Positions 47,598 to 59,001 of a stretch of DNA of 64,000 bases are shown here, piece by piece; within the stretch, counting starts at the first letter, position 1; every line of letters begins with the position of its first letter. Source of the stretch: Panaeolus papilionaceus (taxonomy: Eukaryota; Basidiomycota; Agaricomycetes; Agaricales). A program made the translations under genes and the position numbers. A model generated the notes under the pieces. It saw only the letters and a list, made by a program, of their open reading frames with translations. It was not told the DNA's origin and made no database searches. The stretch is from the NCBI GenBank assembly GCA_015501605.1, contig JADNRZ010000008.1, positions 744,001 through 808,000 of the forward strand, written 5' to 3'.

Positions 47598-48055
47598 TCG
47601 ACTAAAAATCAGCATCCTCGTTGGAGCGTGGTCCAACGTTTCTTTTTTGGGTAGTTTTCTAGACTTGTGGAGTAAACTTAAATCTTCAAAGTATCTTTCG
47701 AGTTGCTTACTTTTGCTTGTTCGTCTTTTCTCTTCTGTTAATTGCCACTCTATACCACCTCTGTATTGTTATCATTAAACTACCGTTCTGGGTCTGTTAC
47801 TGTAAATCGTTTATAACATTTATTTTCTCTGTCCAAGTGTTATAAAACAACGAAAATTGTTCTGGAGGCTCAGGTATCGGAGTTCCCAAATATCCAAGAG
47901 CTGCCTCGCTGGAAAACGCGGGTGAGTCAAGATCAGGCATCAAGTCGGATGAGACGGCCCGCCACAACTTGCTCTTTACCGTAATACCATTGATCACCCC
48001 CGCAGACAGGCTGCAGACAAAACTTCCCTTCTTGTTCTCCAGCGTTTGATTTGAC
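47598..48055. other. Intergenic spacer
   Basis: Between the membrane-protein stop and the zinc-finger start. Nothing was recognised. Confidence 0.4.
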
Positions 48056-48668
48056 ATGTGGTAAGTATTTTACGGATACGCCTCCAATTCTTTGACAATG
48101 TCGAGGGGACGTCGGACGCCGAAGCTTCTCGAACAATGTCAGCTAATGTCTGAACACAAACAGCAAACACATCCTGAATTCCCAAGTCTCTATCCGTGCA
48201 CCATGCTGCAAGCAATGGTTTGACTGCCCTGAATGCCATGCAGAGACTCAAAGTCACAACCTTGCAAGGACTCTGGAGATGGCATTCATGTGCAAGAAAT
48301 GTAAAAAGGCGTTTAGGAAGGATATGACGAATTATGAGGAGAGTGATGAGTATTGCCCGCATTGCGATAATCATTATGTATGTATTTCTTTCCATTGCTT
48401 GGTCTGTGTGTCATTTTCTGTTTCTCAAAAACATAACGTGCGGTTTGCTAGGTCATTGAAGCTAAGACGCCGACGCCTGTGTTGAAAGTGGAAGGTGAAG
48501 ACTCGAGGGTAGATTCTCGGTAAGCCTGTCTGTGTTTCATCAACCCCCTATTACTCAAACATTCTTTTCCGTAATCACAGCATGCTTAAAGACGAGCGGG
48601 TGAAGCCCGTCCTTCATCGCTCGGTGTTTGAGCTGGAGGACGATGACTTCGTTGATCGATTGGGATGA
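48056..48668 (+). CDS. CHY zinc-finger protein (Hot13-like)
   Basis: Four exons: 48056-48060, 48164-48377, 48452-48519 and 48581-48668, giving 124 residues. The first coding exon is only 5 nt (ATG TG), with a good GTAAGT donor. It is required to produce MCKHILNSQVSIRAPCC. The CHY finger ligands are visible in CKH, APCCKQWFDCPECHAES, CKKCKKAF and YCPHCDNHY. Known of yeast Hot13: it is an intermembrane-space protein that helps keep Mia40 free of zinc during import of small Tim proteins. The CHY fold also occurs in other contexts, so the mitochondrial role is an inference. The C-terminal 50 residues are acidic and not conserved in my recollection of the family. Confidence 0.82.
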
Positions 48669-49255
48669 ACACTACGTGCAGTGGTCGTGATCTCATCGTT
48701 ATCTCCCTTGTCGTTTTGCTCTGTATTATATCCCAAAATTTTACTACTAATTCATTTATTGGGTCAGAATTACTGGATCCTATCTTGTGCCTGTATCAAC
48801 TCGGGGTGATGACATCTATCGCGTATACAGGGTCTTTCTGATCATGCTTTCAGTGAGGTGCGTTCATATGTATCACAGTCAGATCCGTCTGTCCTCTTGC
48901 TGTAGGTTTTGCACCATTTTTTCATCTCGGAAGGTAATAGGTGATGCCATCCGTGGTTAGCATCTATCAGGTTACATATACACTCTACGACGACCATGCT
49001 TGTGACTACAGTTTTTCTATATTGACGATAATTCCAGCTGTTACATACTCTCGGAAGATTGTACCGACGATAGGATCTGAATAGAAAAAGAAGACATATA
49101 TCGTCAAAGATCTTGGATACAACTACAAAGACCCCCAAAAAGCCCAGAATATGAAGTACGTATATAATAATAATAAAGAAGGAAAGTGACTAAAGTGATG
49201 AGGAGGAGGTAAAAGATTGTCCAATGTTCAAGAGAGAAAAAACGATTGTGAGTGT
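48669..49255. other. Intergenic spacer between convergent genes
   Basis: The 3' sides of the zinc-finger and GT2 genes meet here. Only short frames are present. Confidence 0.4.
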
Positions 49256-51896
49256 TCACTTCGAGTAGAAGATGAACCGATGTGCGATGAAGAGATTGAA
49301 AGCATCCAACAAGATGAGGGGTAGGAAGTTGTACCACTTGTAACCCTCGATGATGCGGATCGTGACTCCGATCGTAATCCCAACGGCTGAGCCTCCCATC
49401 CAAAGACCGCAAAGGATACGCATGTTTCGATACTTGTTGTTCCCAGTCTTCTTCTTCTTGCTCTTGACGTGGCTCTTATTGTCGCCTGAAGGGATCCAGG
49501 ACGCCGTTGTACCGAAAATACGATCCTTGATAGCCATGAGGTAAGCGTATTGCTGGATGACGAACACGAAGTTGACGTTGAAGTTGTACCGTTGGCGCGA
49601 CCAGAGGCGGAAGACGAAGATCGAGTAGATGAGAGACGGGAAGGCGTAGGCGAAGTTAAACCACATCACCATGCCAGGGTTGAAGATCAGCATGAGCAGA
49701 CCGGGGAAGGAAGCGAGGAAAGCCATGAAGGCTGCAGCGGTATAGTACATCATCCCGCTCATATAGCAGACTTTCTGGACGATGGTGAGGTCGGATTTCC
49801 AGAACTCTGGGTTAGTCAAGAGAGTCGTAGATCCGGAACACCAGCGCATTTGTTGCGAGAAGAAGGCACGCGGAGTATCGGGAGAGACACCACACGCAAG
49901 TGCAAGTGGGATGTACTTTAGCTTCCAGCCACGGGTGAGGGCGTAGAAGCCGGTGTGGACGTCCTCGGAGTGACCAATCTCAGCAGTCCCGCCAACTTCA
50001 TGAAGGGCCGCACGACGATAGAGAGCATTGCTACCGACGCAGATGGAGGCACCCCAACGATCTCGATTGACCTGAACAATTCGGTAGAACAGCTCTTGGG
50101 TAGCACTAGCGCCCTGCTCGACCCACGTTTGCTCGGCTGATGGACGGAAGAATTGGGGGGATTGGACAATAGCGATGTCTGAGTTCTTGATCATATAAGG
50201 GAGCATTTCGTCGATGAAGTCCTTGCGAGGGCAGAAGTCGGCATCGAAAATGACAAAGTAGTCACCCTCAGTACGAGCAAAAGCATAACGCAGGTTTCCG
50301 GCTTTCTTCAGGTGGGGTTTGTTGTCTCGAGTGATATAATTGAAGCCGAAGGACTCTGCCAGGTTTTTCACCGTATCGAGACCGCCATCGTCGAGGACCC
50401 ACACCTTGAAATTGGGATACTGCAGCTGCGCGATATATTTGTAGGTGTTTTGGAGGACTTCGAGCGGCTCGAAGCAGCACGGGAGGTAGATATCGACTAG
50501 TGGGGGCTTCTCGGGGTCGTAGGAATGCTCTTCGACCAATTTCTTGTGAGCCTCGAAATCGAAGTCTTTACCAGCGTAACCGACCATGTAGGAGATAACG
50601 AGGTAGACTTGGATTAACCCCACGAATACGCCGAACCTAATGAGGGTGTTAGTGAACAACCGAAGGATAGAAATATGGAAATACTAAACACATACCAATA
50701 GAAGAGCTTGGACGAAACGGCAAAGAACCACATGCCCACCGAAACACTGAGGAAAGAGAGTGTACCGAACGCATAGAGGGGAAGACTGGTCATAAATGAC
50801 GTCAGCAACGCGGTTTTTCGACGTTCGAGGGAAATTGATGGCGTCAATTCCAAGAATTTGTATATAAAACACTCACCGACGCGTTTGAGCATAGATTACT
50901 TTCTCCTCGTCGCGAGGTGGAGTGGGTAGGATTATAGCGGGTAAATCAGCCGCTACGACCGCCGCAGCAGGTTTCTCGATCGAAGCTTGTTTCTTTCTAC
51001 CGAAGAGCTGCCACCAGCGCTGATACTCGACAGGCTCGGGATTTGTTGGAACAACGGTTGCTTCAGGCTCAACAGCGACGTGAATTTCTGGCTCTGGGAA
51101 CGTAGGAGAGCTGGCTTCGTCCCGTGGTGCAACCTCACGCTCACGAGGCGAGTAAATGGAAAGTGGACGGACAGGTTGGACGAACTCCTGGGGGACATGT
51201 ATAATCAACGACGCGTTCAAATTCGCATGATCATACTTCTATCGACTTACCCTGGTGGGTGGTTGATGCTGATTTATCTCCGCGACTGGGGACGCGGGAG
51301 AGACAGGAGAGACAGGGTTGGCCACCTCGTCTTGTTGACGAGAAAATAACGCGTCGTCGGTGACAACGCGGGGCGTCGACGGGATGGTGCTCGGCGTCGA
51401 ATAGGGACTATCGCGGTCCAGTTGAATGACATGGCCATCGCCCTCACCAAATTCTGTGGGATCGGTGCTAACTGACGACAGCGTGGTGCTAGAATTGGTG
51501 GAAGATGCGGTTATGGGCCGAGAACGAGGAATAGACGGTCGGACCATGGATTCGGGAGACAGTCCTTGCGCGCCATTCTTGGACAGTAGCTCCGCCTTGC
51601 GCTCAGGAGAAAGATCGTTAAGGAGTGTAGCGACTTTGGAGAGGAATTGTGGGTGCTGCTGCATAGTCAGCTCGTTGGTGGGCATGGTGGCGCTCATCTT
51701 CTGGGCGTTAAACGGCTGAACAGTAATTTGCGAGGGCTTTGACCTGGTTAAGGACCTCAGTATCATAGCTGAGTAGTAGTGGGTGCTATTAAAAATACCT
51801 GGCTTTAAAGGACAGAAGCTTGTCCTTATTTCCCTCGACAAACTGTTCTGCAGCAACCGACCGTGGGTTGGCGAGTGTAATATTTTCAACAGACAT
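49256..51896 (-). CDS. Cellulose-synthase-like glycosyltransferase family 2 membrane enzyme
   Basis: Five exons on the minus strand: 51896-51799, 51743-51251, 51187-50877, 50785-50696 and 50636-49256. They total 2373 nt, giving 790 residues. The first 300 or so residues are polar and disordered (MSVENITLANPRSVAAEQFV onward). Two membrane helices follow (LPLYAFGTLSFLSVSVGMWF; FGVFVGLIQVYLVISYMVGY), then the GT2 core. Motifs seen: KVWVLDDGG, VIFDADF (DxD), GHSEDVHTGF (third Asp) and QQMRWCSG (the Q-x-x-R-W block of processive synthases). Several C-terminal helices end in AHRFIFYSK. Known of the fold: processive polymerisation of a beta-glycan from UDP- or GDP-sugar with export through the membrane channel. 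The polymer made here is unknown. It is not a canonical chitin synthase. Confidence 0.9.
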
Positions 51897-53361
51897 TGAG
51901 TATGGGTCAGAGTTAAAATTCAAACAACGACTGGAAAGAGAGTTGGAAAAGAAGCGGTCACCGACGAGAAGAGTGGAGCATCAACCAAGGGCCTAAAGAA
52001 TAGAATGAAGCGCCGTGGTGGCTTAAAAGCCATTGCGTATATCCGCTCGTTTGTTTGCGTCTTTGGCGTGCCTAATTATTTACAGGTACGTTTCGTAACG
52101 TCTTGCACTAAGGCCGTTCTCATAACTGCGCCCTTGGAATGTCAAAAACAAGGACAAGGCTGTCTCGCAGGGCAGGTCGCGACAGCCATTTTCTGTGCAT
52201 TATGCCATCAAGCGCCAGGGCCGGTTGAGGTACGAGACATCCACTCGAGGATTTCAGCTGAAAACAATCCTACGCCAACTTTTACTGCTCTAGTCAAAAA
52301 ATCATGCTGCGTTTCAAGAGTACACTTTTTGTATCGACAAGGGGTATCTAAAGCGTACTAGGATTTACTTGTCTCCAGAATGTCCGAGAACACGGTTTGC
52401 GACGTGCGATGAGGAGCGTATGTTGTTCCAGGGTCATGTCAAAAAATCAAAAGTTAATTAAAAGGACAACAATTTTTTATAACCCACGCGACAACCGCTG
52501 GACTTCTCGAGAACCAACCTGCACGCTAAACAGGAACAACCCAGGAACCACCATTGCCTCGACAAAGAACCTGACACAGTGCACGGTCTCAACAGGTGAA
52601 ACGAAAACGATTATATTGGACCTGAATTTTCGGAGATGCAACATACTGGGTGCCTGTTATGGTGAGCGGTTGCCCATATAAAGAGAACTAGATGATCAAA
52701 CACCCTTTGGGATTCTTATTCTGTTTCGGTGATTTTGAGAAAAGATCCGTTTATATTGCGTTTAGAGGTCATAGTAAATACAAATGATTGCCTTGTAAAG
52801 AGATTAAATGCACATTTATATTGTGACCGGAGGCCAGCATCCGCGGCAGGGGTGGGGGCCTAGGCATCGTATAGGCCGTGGCGGTGTACTGTGATGTGAC
52901 GGGAGGCCAATTCAATTGAAAATTGAAGCCTTCGGTCCGAGACGATGCCCAACGATGTCAAAACACGCTCCTATGTACATTGTACTTAGTATGCGGGTCC
53001 TTTTGTAAGTAGGCCCTGATCACCGACAAATTGAGAGCGACTTTCGGATTTCAGGGATATCGGGAATCGGGAATGTTACAACAGGGAACTGTGCCCAACA
53101 GTTTTGCGTTTATGGGAAACACAACGTTCACGACCTCTACATAGACTTTTGACCTGTTGTAAAATATCGGACTGACGGCCTTTTTATGGGCTTTTTTTTT
53201 TTGGTTCAATTGAGCGCCACTGGGTGGGCGCCAATTTTTAAAGGACTTCCGAACGTTGCAAATCGCTAAGAAATCGCTAAGAAATCACCAAGATGTTCCG
53301 GCTTTTTGATGGTCTGGTCTCGACCTTTCACGTGAGGGAGTGAAGAAACTGACAGTGGCAA
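51897..53361. other. Intergenic region between GT2 gene and right arm
   Basis: About 1.5 kb with no recognised gene. Short frames only. Confidence 0.4.
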
Positions 53362-53674
53362 CTGGTCCGTGCGCGCCCCTCCTCCTATATAAACCTTTGA
53401 TTCGGCACCTGAACAACTCATACTTACCTTGATGGCATAGGCCCCTTCACATACTGTGGTCTGTGGGCTGTGGAAATCCCCCATAGCACGGCGACCATGT
53501 CCTCAGGGGGTGGCTGCAGCTTGTATGGGCTTAGGCTCATGCACCGTCTCAATATTTTCCTGTCCTGCTTCGGCCACTCTGGCTGGGCAGGCTCTTTTTT
53601 TATGCTGGTTCATGGTCCTAACCCTAACCTTAGAATAATCAATAAATGTTTTTTATTTTGTGACTATTTCGAGT
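53362..53674 (+). ncRNA. Candidate structured RNA element, right copy (conserved 313 bp block)
   Basis: Inverted twin of 28471-28784, with a single-base length difference. TATATAAA is at 53386-53393, and ATACTTACCTT begins at 53420, a spacing of 34 bp that suits Pol II initiation. The first eleven bases equal the start of yeast U1 snRNA, but the U1 loop motif GAUCA-GAAG is not seen, so U1 identity is doubtful. The 13 nt match CCTAACCCTAACC at 53617-53629 equals two TTAGGG repeats in complement, the form of a telomerase RNA template. A possible 12 bp helix joins GGCATAGGCCC (near 53434) to GGGCTTAGGC (near 53529). The true RNA, if any, may run beyond the block into 53675-55440. Confidence 0.38.
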
Positions 53675-55440
53675 GATCCGAGAACCGGCAGCGAGTATAT
53701 GCGTGACAAGTGCTACATATGGTTACTATTTGATCATCATGTCTTTTCGACACCTTCTCATTCCTGGTCATCTATTACCTGTCAACATGGCCTTGTGTTA
53801 TGATATATGCACCAAGGTCAGCTCTCTTATAAGCTTCCTTCTGTGTTCACAATCAATCACAATAAGCTTTTTCAAGGTACTTGTTCTTGACCAACTGCAT
53901 AAAACCTTTGATTTCCGATGCCATGTCTCCTAAGGCTGTTATAATTCAGAAGAATACTGTCTTACCTTCACGTGTTAGGGGCTTCTGGCACAGTTGCTGA
54001 AAATCCCAGTCCCGCTCATGTATGATTTTTTCATGTCGTTTCATCTCATCTCCATAACCTAACTGTTCCATATGTGCGAACAAGCTGTTGACCTATCAGT
54101 TTCAATATCAATGCTATTGCAGCTGTAGTGCTCACACTTTTTTTCGACCTTGAATAACTTCTTCTGTCCATTGAATATTGAAAGACTGGCATGGCAGTGC
54201 GTGCTTCAACAAGATTAGCTCCAATTAGGCTGACCCATAACGGAAAGATGGTTACTTTAATGATGCCCTCTTACTGCTGCATCATTGCATCTTCCCATTT
54301 CCGTTGATCTTTGGCACTTTTATACTGCTTTATTCATGATGAAAGGTGCGCATTTGAATAAAATGCAACTATGTATACAAGACAGTCACCTAAAAAGCAA
54401 CGGGTGAAAACAACTGCATTAAACCGACACCAGGGGATGCAGAGGGACTGACCATCGGAGCGATAGTCGGAGTATGTAGGCAAGAGCTTAATTATCTTTG
54501 TAGGGAGACTGGACACGAACCTGCAGTCTTCCATAAATGTATATCTAATGAAATATGTTTTTTACGCCAGAGGTTGGTCCTATTAGATATTGAAAAGCAA
54601 TCGACACATAGCCTTTCACGGGCTTGAAAGATATAATGCATTGAATTAATGGCGTAGTGTGTGCCGCAGACCTGTTCAAGTCAAAGAAAAGCATTTTAGC
54701 GGGTTACAACGCTGGGTATTTACACAGATGAACGCCAGAATATCACATAAGACAAGAGTCTCCAAACAATAACTCGGTATATGCAGGCTCAGTCATATCT
54801 CCAGGGCAGTCCGGCATGTCAGATTACTGAGAACGGACATGGACCCATACAGGTTTGAACTCAATGCTACGAACTAACTGGCACGTAACTCGCGATGCTC
54901 GACCTAAGCTCAGGATATATGGGTGATCAAGATATCGAGATATCTACACGTATAGGTATTAGATATGGTCAGACGAAACTACTTTCAAGCGTACCTCGAA
55001 CAAAATGTCAAGCGGCATCTCTGTAATCCTATCATGTGATTACAACGCTCTTATATGCGCTCGCGCGCATATCTTCCTTTCCTTAGTCTTACATCGTCGC
55101 TACCATCTTGTATTCACTACTCGCCGTGTTCACGCGTTTATAGAATATAGCGATTGCCTGTTCATTCATCTGTGCATTCGCTACTGTGTTTCCTGCGTTG
55201 CCTGCAGGTTTCCAATCTCCAGAAGTTCACACACCTGCATGCCGCTTCGGTCATTCTGAACTTGCACGACTTTCCTCCAATCCATCCAAAATCAGATTAC
55301 GAGCTCGAGAAAAAAGGCTGTACCAAGATGTCAACTGCCTGTTCACAGAACCGTTTTTAGTCCACGGCGAATGGATGGTCATTGCTAGCGGTGTGGAATC
55401 AATGGTTGTGGAACGCGATGTGCAAGCAACTGTGCAATTC
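53675..55440. other. Segment of about 1.7 kb present only in the right arm
   Basis: The left arm has about 100 bp between its two matching blocks (28320-28420), whereas the right arm has this long unmatched stretch. No gene, terminal repeat or transposase was recognised. It may be an insertion on the right or a deletion on the left. Confidence 0.5.
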
Positions 55441-55766
55441 CACTGTTGATTATTTCTGCTCATTCATTCAATGCCTTTCGAAATGGTTTTGACTTGTGAT
55501 CACAATTAACAACACAAAAAGGTAAACAGCATGAATGTCATTATAGGCATACAAAGACAACAACACCAGACAACCTGAACTACATTTTTTTGGTCTTTTC
55601 GAAATTATCCTAGCACGAACGCTAACACAAGAGCTAACAATGACTACAACAGTCCACGAACAGTGAGAGAGAGAGAGAGAGAGACGGTCCAAATTCCAAG
55701 CATCGATTCGACCGACGGCTAACTCTCTTCGTCCCAGAGCCCTCTCGATACGGTATACCCCTCGAT
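55441..55766. repeat. 3' flank of right hydrophobin, arm repeat
   Basis: Inverse of 27978-28320, nearly identical close to the gene, with a longer GA/CT run at 55665-55682. Confidence 0.7.
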
Positions 55767-56246
55767 TAGAGGTTGAGGTTGATGGGACTGCATCCGAGGT
55801 TGATCACACCGTTCTAATCATTTCAAGTCAGTACTCTCCTGTCTTGGACATTTCTGAACACCAGCAGTGTACTTACGAAGTTGTTATTAGTGCAGCAAAC
55901 AGGTTGAGCAGAGCAAGAGTTGCCCGCGGTGCCGACGACAGTGATCGGGGAGCAGGTAACTGGCAACAAATGTGAATTAGCTAGGCGAACAGCAAAGCAA
56001 ATGGAATCAATACGAACGTCCGACCTGGCCAGTGATGGGACCGACGAGGAGACTGAGAAGACCAACGAGCCCAGCAATGCTAGCGTCGTTGGCAGATTGG
56101 ACCGAGTTGCAGCATTGTAGGCTGCCAACGTTGCAGCTGTTGTTGATCCCGCCATTGTTGCCAGTGCGGGGGAGGACGGTAGCTCCAGCAAAGAGAGGGA
56201 GAGCGAAGAAGAGGAAGAAGAAGAGCTGGTAAACGCGAGAGATCAT
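55767..56246 (-). CDS. Class I hydrophobin, right copy
   Basis: Three exons on the minus strand: 56246-56018, 55959-55877 and 55814-55767, giving 119 residues. The signal peptide is the same as in the left copy except where mature sequence begins (ATVLPRTGNNGG). All eight cysteines are present (CNVGSLQCCN, TCSPITVVG, NSCSAQPVCC, GCSPINLNL). Intron 1 matches the left gene base for base and intron 2 differs at a few places. Both genes look functional, so the pair supplies two almost equal surface proteins. Expression differences would have to come from the diverged upstream regions. Confidence 0.95.
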
Positions 56247-56340
56247 GTTGGTGGGTTGGTTGGGTTGGTTGAAGACTCGAGAGGTGCAGAAGCTTTGAAC
56301 GGCTGTTCGAAACTGGGGATGCAATGCAGAAATGGTAGGC

Positions 56341-56349
56341 TTTTTATAT
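56341..56349 (-). promoter_or_regulatory. TATA box of the right hydrophobin gene
   Basis: On the minus strand CATATAAAAAGCC lies about 95 bp before the start codon, as in the left copy. Confidence 0.65.
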
Positions 56350-57890
56350 GTTTTTGAACGGCCTCTTCTGCCTAATCAATCTATTTTCCCGGTATATTTC
56401 AAGGGTTTGCTTGATTTTCAATTTGGTTTTGCGCGAGGCATCGAGCTGTCAAAAATCTCATTTTTCAAGTAAACTTCGGCAAGTCACAAACCTTATGTCC
56501 CTCGATCTATCTGGCCTCGCGATTCATCGCGTGCAAAAATCTTGGCCTTTTTTACCCATATGACTTACCGTTCTGTTTCTCCCCAGATAAAGTCGATCGA
56601 AGACCCAAGAGCATGAGCGCCATCCCGCATCGTCTCTGACCTCAACATCGTCACCAATCAGGACCCCGATTTTACTTGGGTTTCCCAACAAAATATATTC
56701 TACCGTCGCTCCCGTACGATGGCGGGTATTCCGGTCAAAACTGTGACGAGAATACGTCGACTGCATTTACTGAAAAAGTAATGTGAATTGAGTTTACGAC
56801 AGGACATGCTTTAATTTGGTGCTACTGGCTGCTTCGATGACATGCCACTCGAAACTCGAATGAACGCCGGCGAGGGTTGATTTCGATCCTTGGTGCTTGT
56901 TATTCAAATATTTAAACCCAGAAAATCGTCGGAGCACTGTGACGTTGGTGGCGCTCATCCCGTCAAGTACCCTTCAATACTTTTGAGAGCTCAAGACGTG
57001 CATTAAGCTCGAGCTTTGGTCATGCAAAGAAAGTATAACGCGATGCATACCAAAAGATTTTGAATCGTCGAGTTTCGGGGTGCTGTGGCATTCCGCACCT
57101 TTAGGCATAACTTAATCAGTTAGCGATTTTGAGTGCCTGTCAATGTCTTCCATCCGTCGTTCGGCTCCACACCTGATCTAGCGACCTCATTGTGATGAAC
57201 AATACAGCATAACACACCGCTCTATTTACAACTTCCTCACTTGCTTTGTTCAGTGGTCTGCGTTGTATACAAAACGTTGTTGATCTGCATCCAATTTTTC
57301 TATGAAACCGTTCGGCAATTGTTGTCAAATTATTTCGGGTTTGCGAACAAATATTTGTTGTTCATTTCGGAAACCTCGAAAAGAACCCCCACGTTGCCTT
57401 TATGTGACTCGAATAGAGAGAAAAAAAGCCCTCGAATCCGTTCGAAGGTAACAGAAATCAGTTCGGATTCCACTGGTCCTATTTTTGACAACCAACGTTA
57501 GATCGTCACGCAGAGGTGACCAGATGTCTGTCAATAATGAGACGAATCAGGCATTCGGCATTCCTTTTTCATTTCCAGGTTGGATGAGTACGAAGTAAAC
57601 AACAAGAAGGGAGCTATGTCGTTGCTGTATCTTGCTCTCCGAGTGCATGCACACAGCACACTGGTGCCTTCAATCGTTGAACGAGGGCTGAGAAGAAAGC
57701 GCTTTGGGAGCCATCCGGCAGCACCGAAGGCTTCGAGGGCTATCAAAACCATTCGACGCGTGCCGCGGACAGCCCACATGTGCATCGAACTTATTCTTGA
57801 TAAATGAGAACCTTATTTATCGATATTCGGTTGAGCTCACATTGACAAGGGTCGACCACCACTGCAATCACGTTTTGTGGAGCCCCCGCA
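56350..57890. repeat. Outer part of the right inverted-duplication arm, no gene
   Basis: Near the gene (to about 56470) it matches 27280-27400 closely, for example cctcgcgcaaaaccaaattg on the inverse strand. Further out, matches at 56795-56880 and 57640-57890 are patchy. No gene was recognised. Confidence 0.6.
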
Positions 57891-59001
57891 TTCCCTGCGC
57901 GCCCGAAATGATGAGTCTAACCGTATTCGAGCAAAGGCAAGTTCAAATATTTGAACTAAACTGTTGATAAGGTTGCATGTAAAACGCGAGCGTTTCATTT
58001 CCAGTGTGTTGACTCGTCTCAGACCTTACTGGACGGTCGTTGTTATTTTTATCCACCGCGACGTTCATGTTGGGTTGGACAAATGGAAGGTCGAGATACA
58101 GCCAAGCCCTTTAGGGGGAAGGACGTTTACACTGCGTTTCATGAACGAGTCGGACTTGAATTTATCCCCACCAAGTTTGTCGGTACCATACCATCGGACT
58201 GGGAAGGGACGTTCATAACGTTTGGTACTGAAAACACCGAGGGGAGGTAGCCTTAATAAGTCTGCCATAACCCTGTGCGACTCTCGCAAGGCAGCTGTAT
58301 TGGATTACACAAACTGAAGAACCACCGAAGCCATCTCCTCCGAACTGCCGAGAGCAATCCCCGACAGCAAGGCGAGGCAAGGCTGCCAGTGCCCATTTAC
58401 CAAGTAAGAGTCGGTCAGAAATGAGATACAACATGACCAATGAGTTGTCAGCTTGCCACCCCATGTACAACATGCGGTGGGTGCCAAAATGTATTGGGAT
58501 AGATGTCCTCCTGAGTGAGGCTTCGAAGATGTCGACACGAGCCAGGAGATTTGAGAAGAAATGACCCCAAGAATGACATCCTGTCTGCCTAAAAAGGGGC
58601 TGTAGTCGACAACAAAGAAATCACTTGCTGTCTTTCTGAGCGCACTATACTGAGAGTAGAGGCACATGGAAAACAGATATAAGTGCATACTTCGTTGCCA
58701 TATAGGAAAACTAGCAAAGCAATTTCGTTAATCTCACTGTTGGCCGAAGTGAGAAAGTCCCTCTCAGAAAAGTGAACGCGCGCGCTGGAGCAGCTTGGTG
58801 TCGTAGTCATGGCAAACGATTTAGAGAGATATAATACGAGCCAATAGGTCATACTTTTGGGCAAAACCCCAATCATTCTGGTCATTGAGGCCATCCAAAG
58901 AGTGAGTTGTCGGTGTCAATCTCGAACAGAAACTAGCCAAGCTGGCCTTCCCCCGCATTAGTCAGCAGTGTGACGGGAGTTTACTCGCGTCGTGCCGATC
59001 A
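57891..59001. other. Intergenic region, possible decayed coding blocks on the minus strand
   Basis: Minus-strand frames at 58305-58894 contain hydrophobic blocks (KSMTYWLVLYLSKSFAM; NEIALLVFLYGNE) but no domain I recognise, and they cannot be joined convincingly. The rest holds nothing clear. Confidence 0.3.

Noticed and set aside
49550..49921. A 123-codon plus-strand frame within the GT2 gene
   Set aside because: Antisense shadow of a long exon whose GT2 motifs are certain. Its composition (Glu/Val/Arg) is a mirror of the coding strand.
53420..53674. Firm call of U1 snRNA for the conserved block
   Set aside because: The 5' ATACTTACCT fits, but the U1-70K loop motif is not found and ACTTACCT is also just the complement of a strong splice donor. 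Kept only as a candidate RNA.
58213..58894. Possible membrane-protein gene on the minus strand
   Set aside because: Hydrophobic blocks are present but no splice path gives a continuous protein and no family is recognised. Reported only as intergenic with possible decay.
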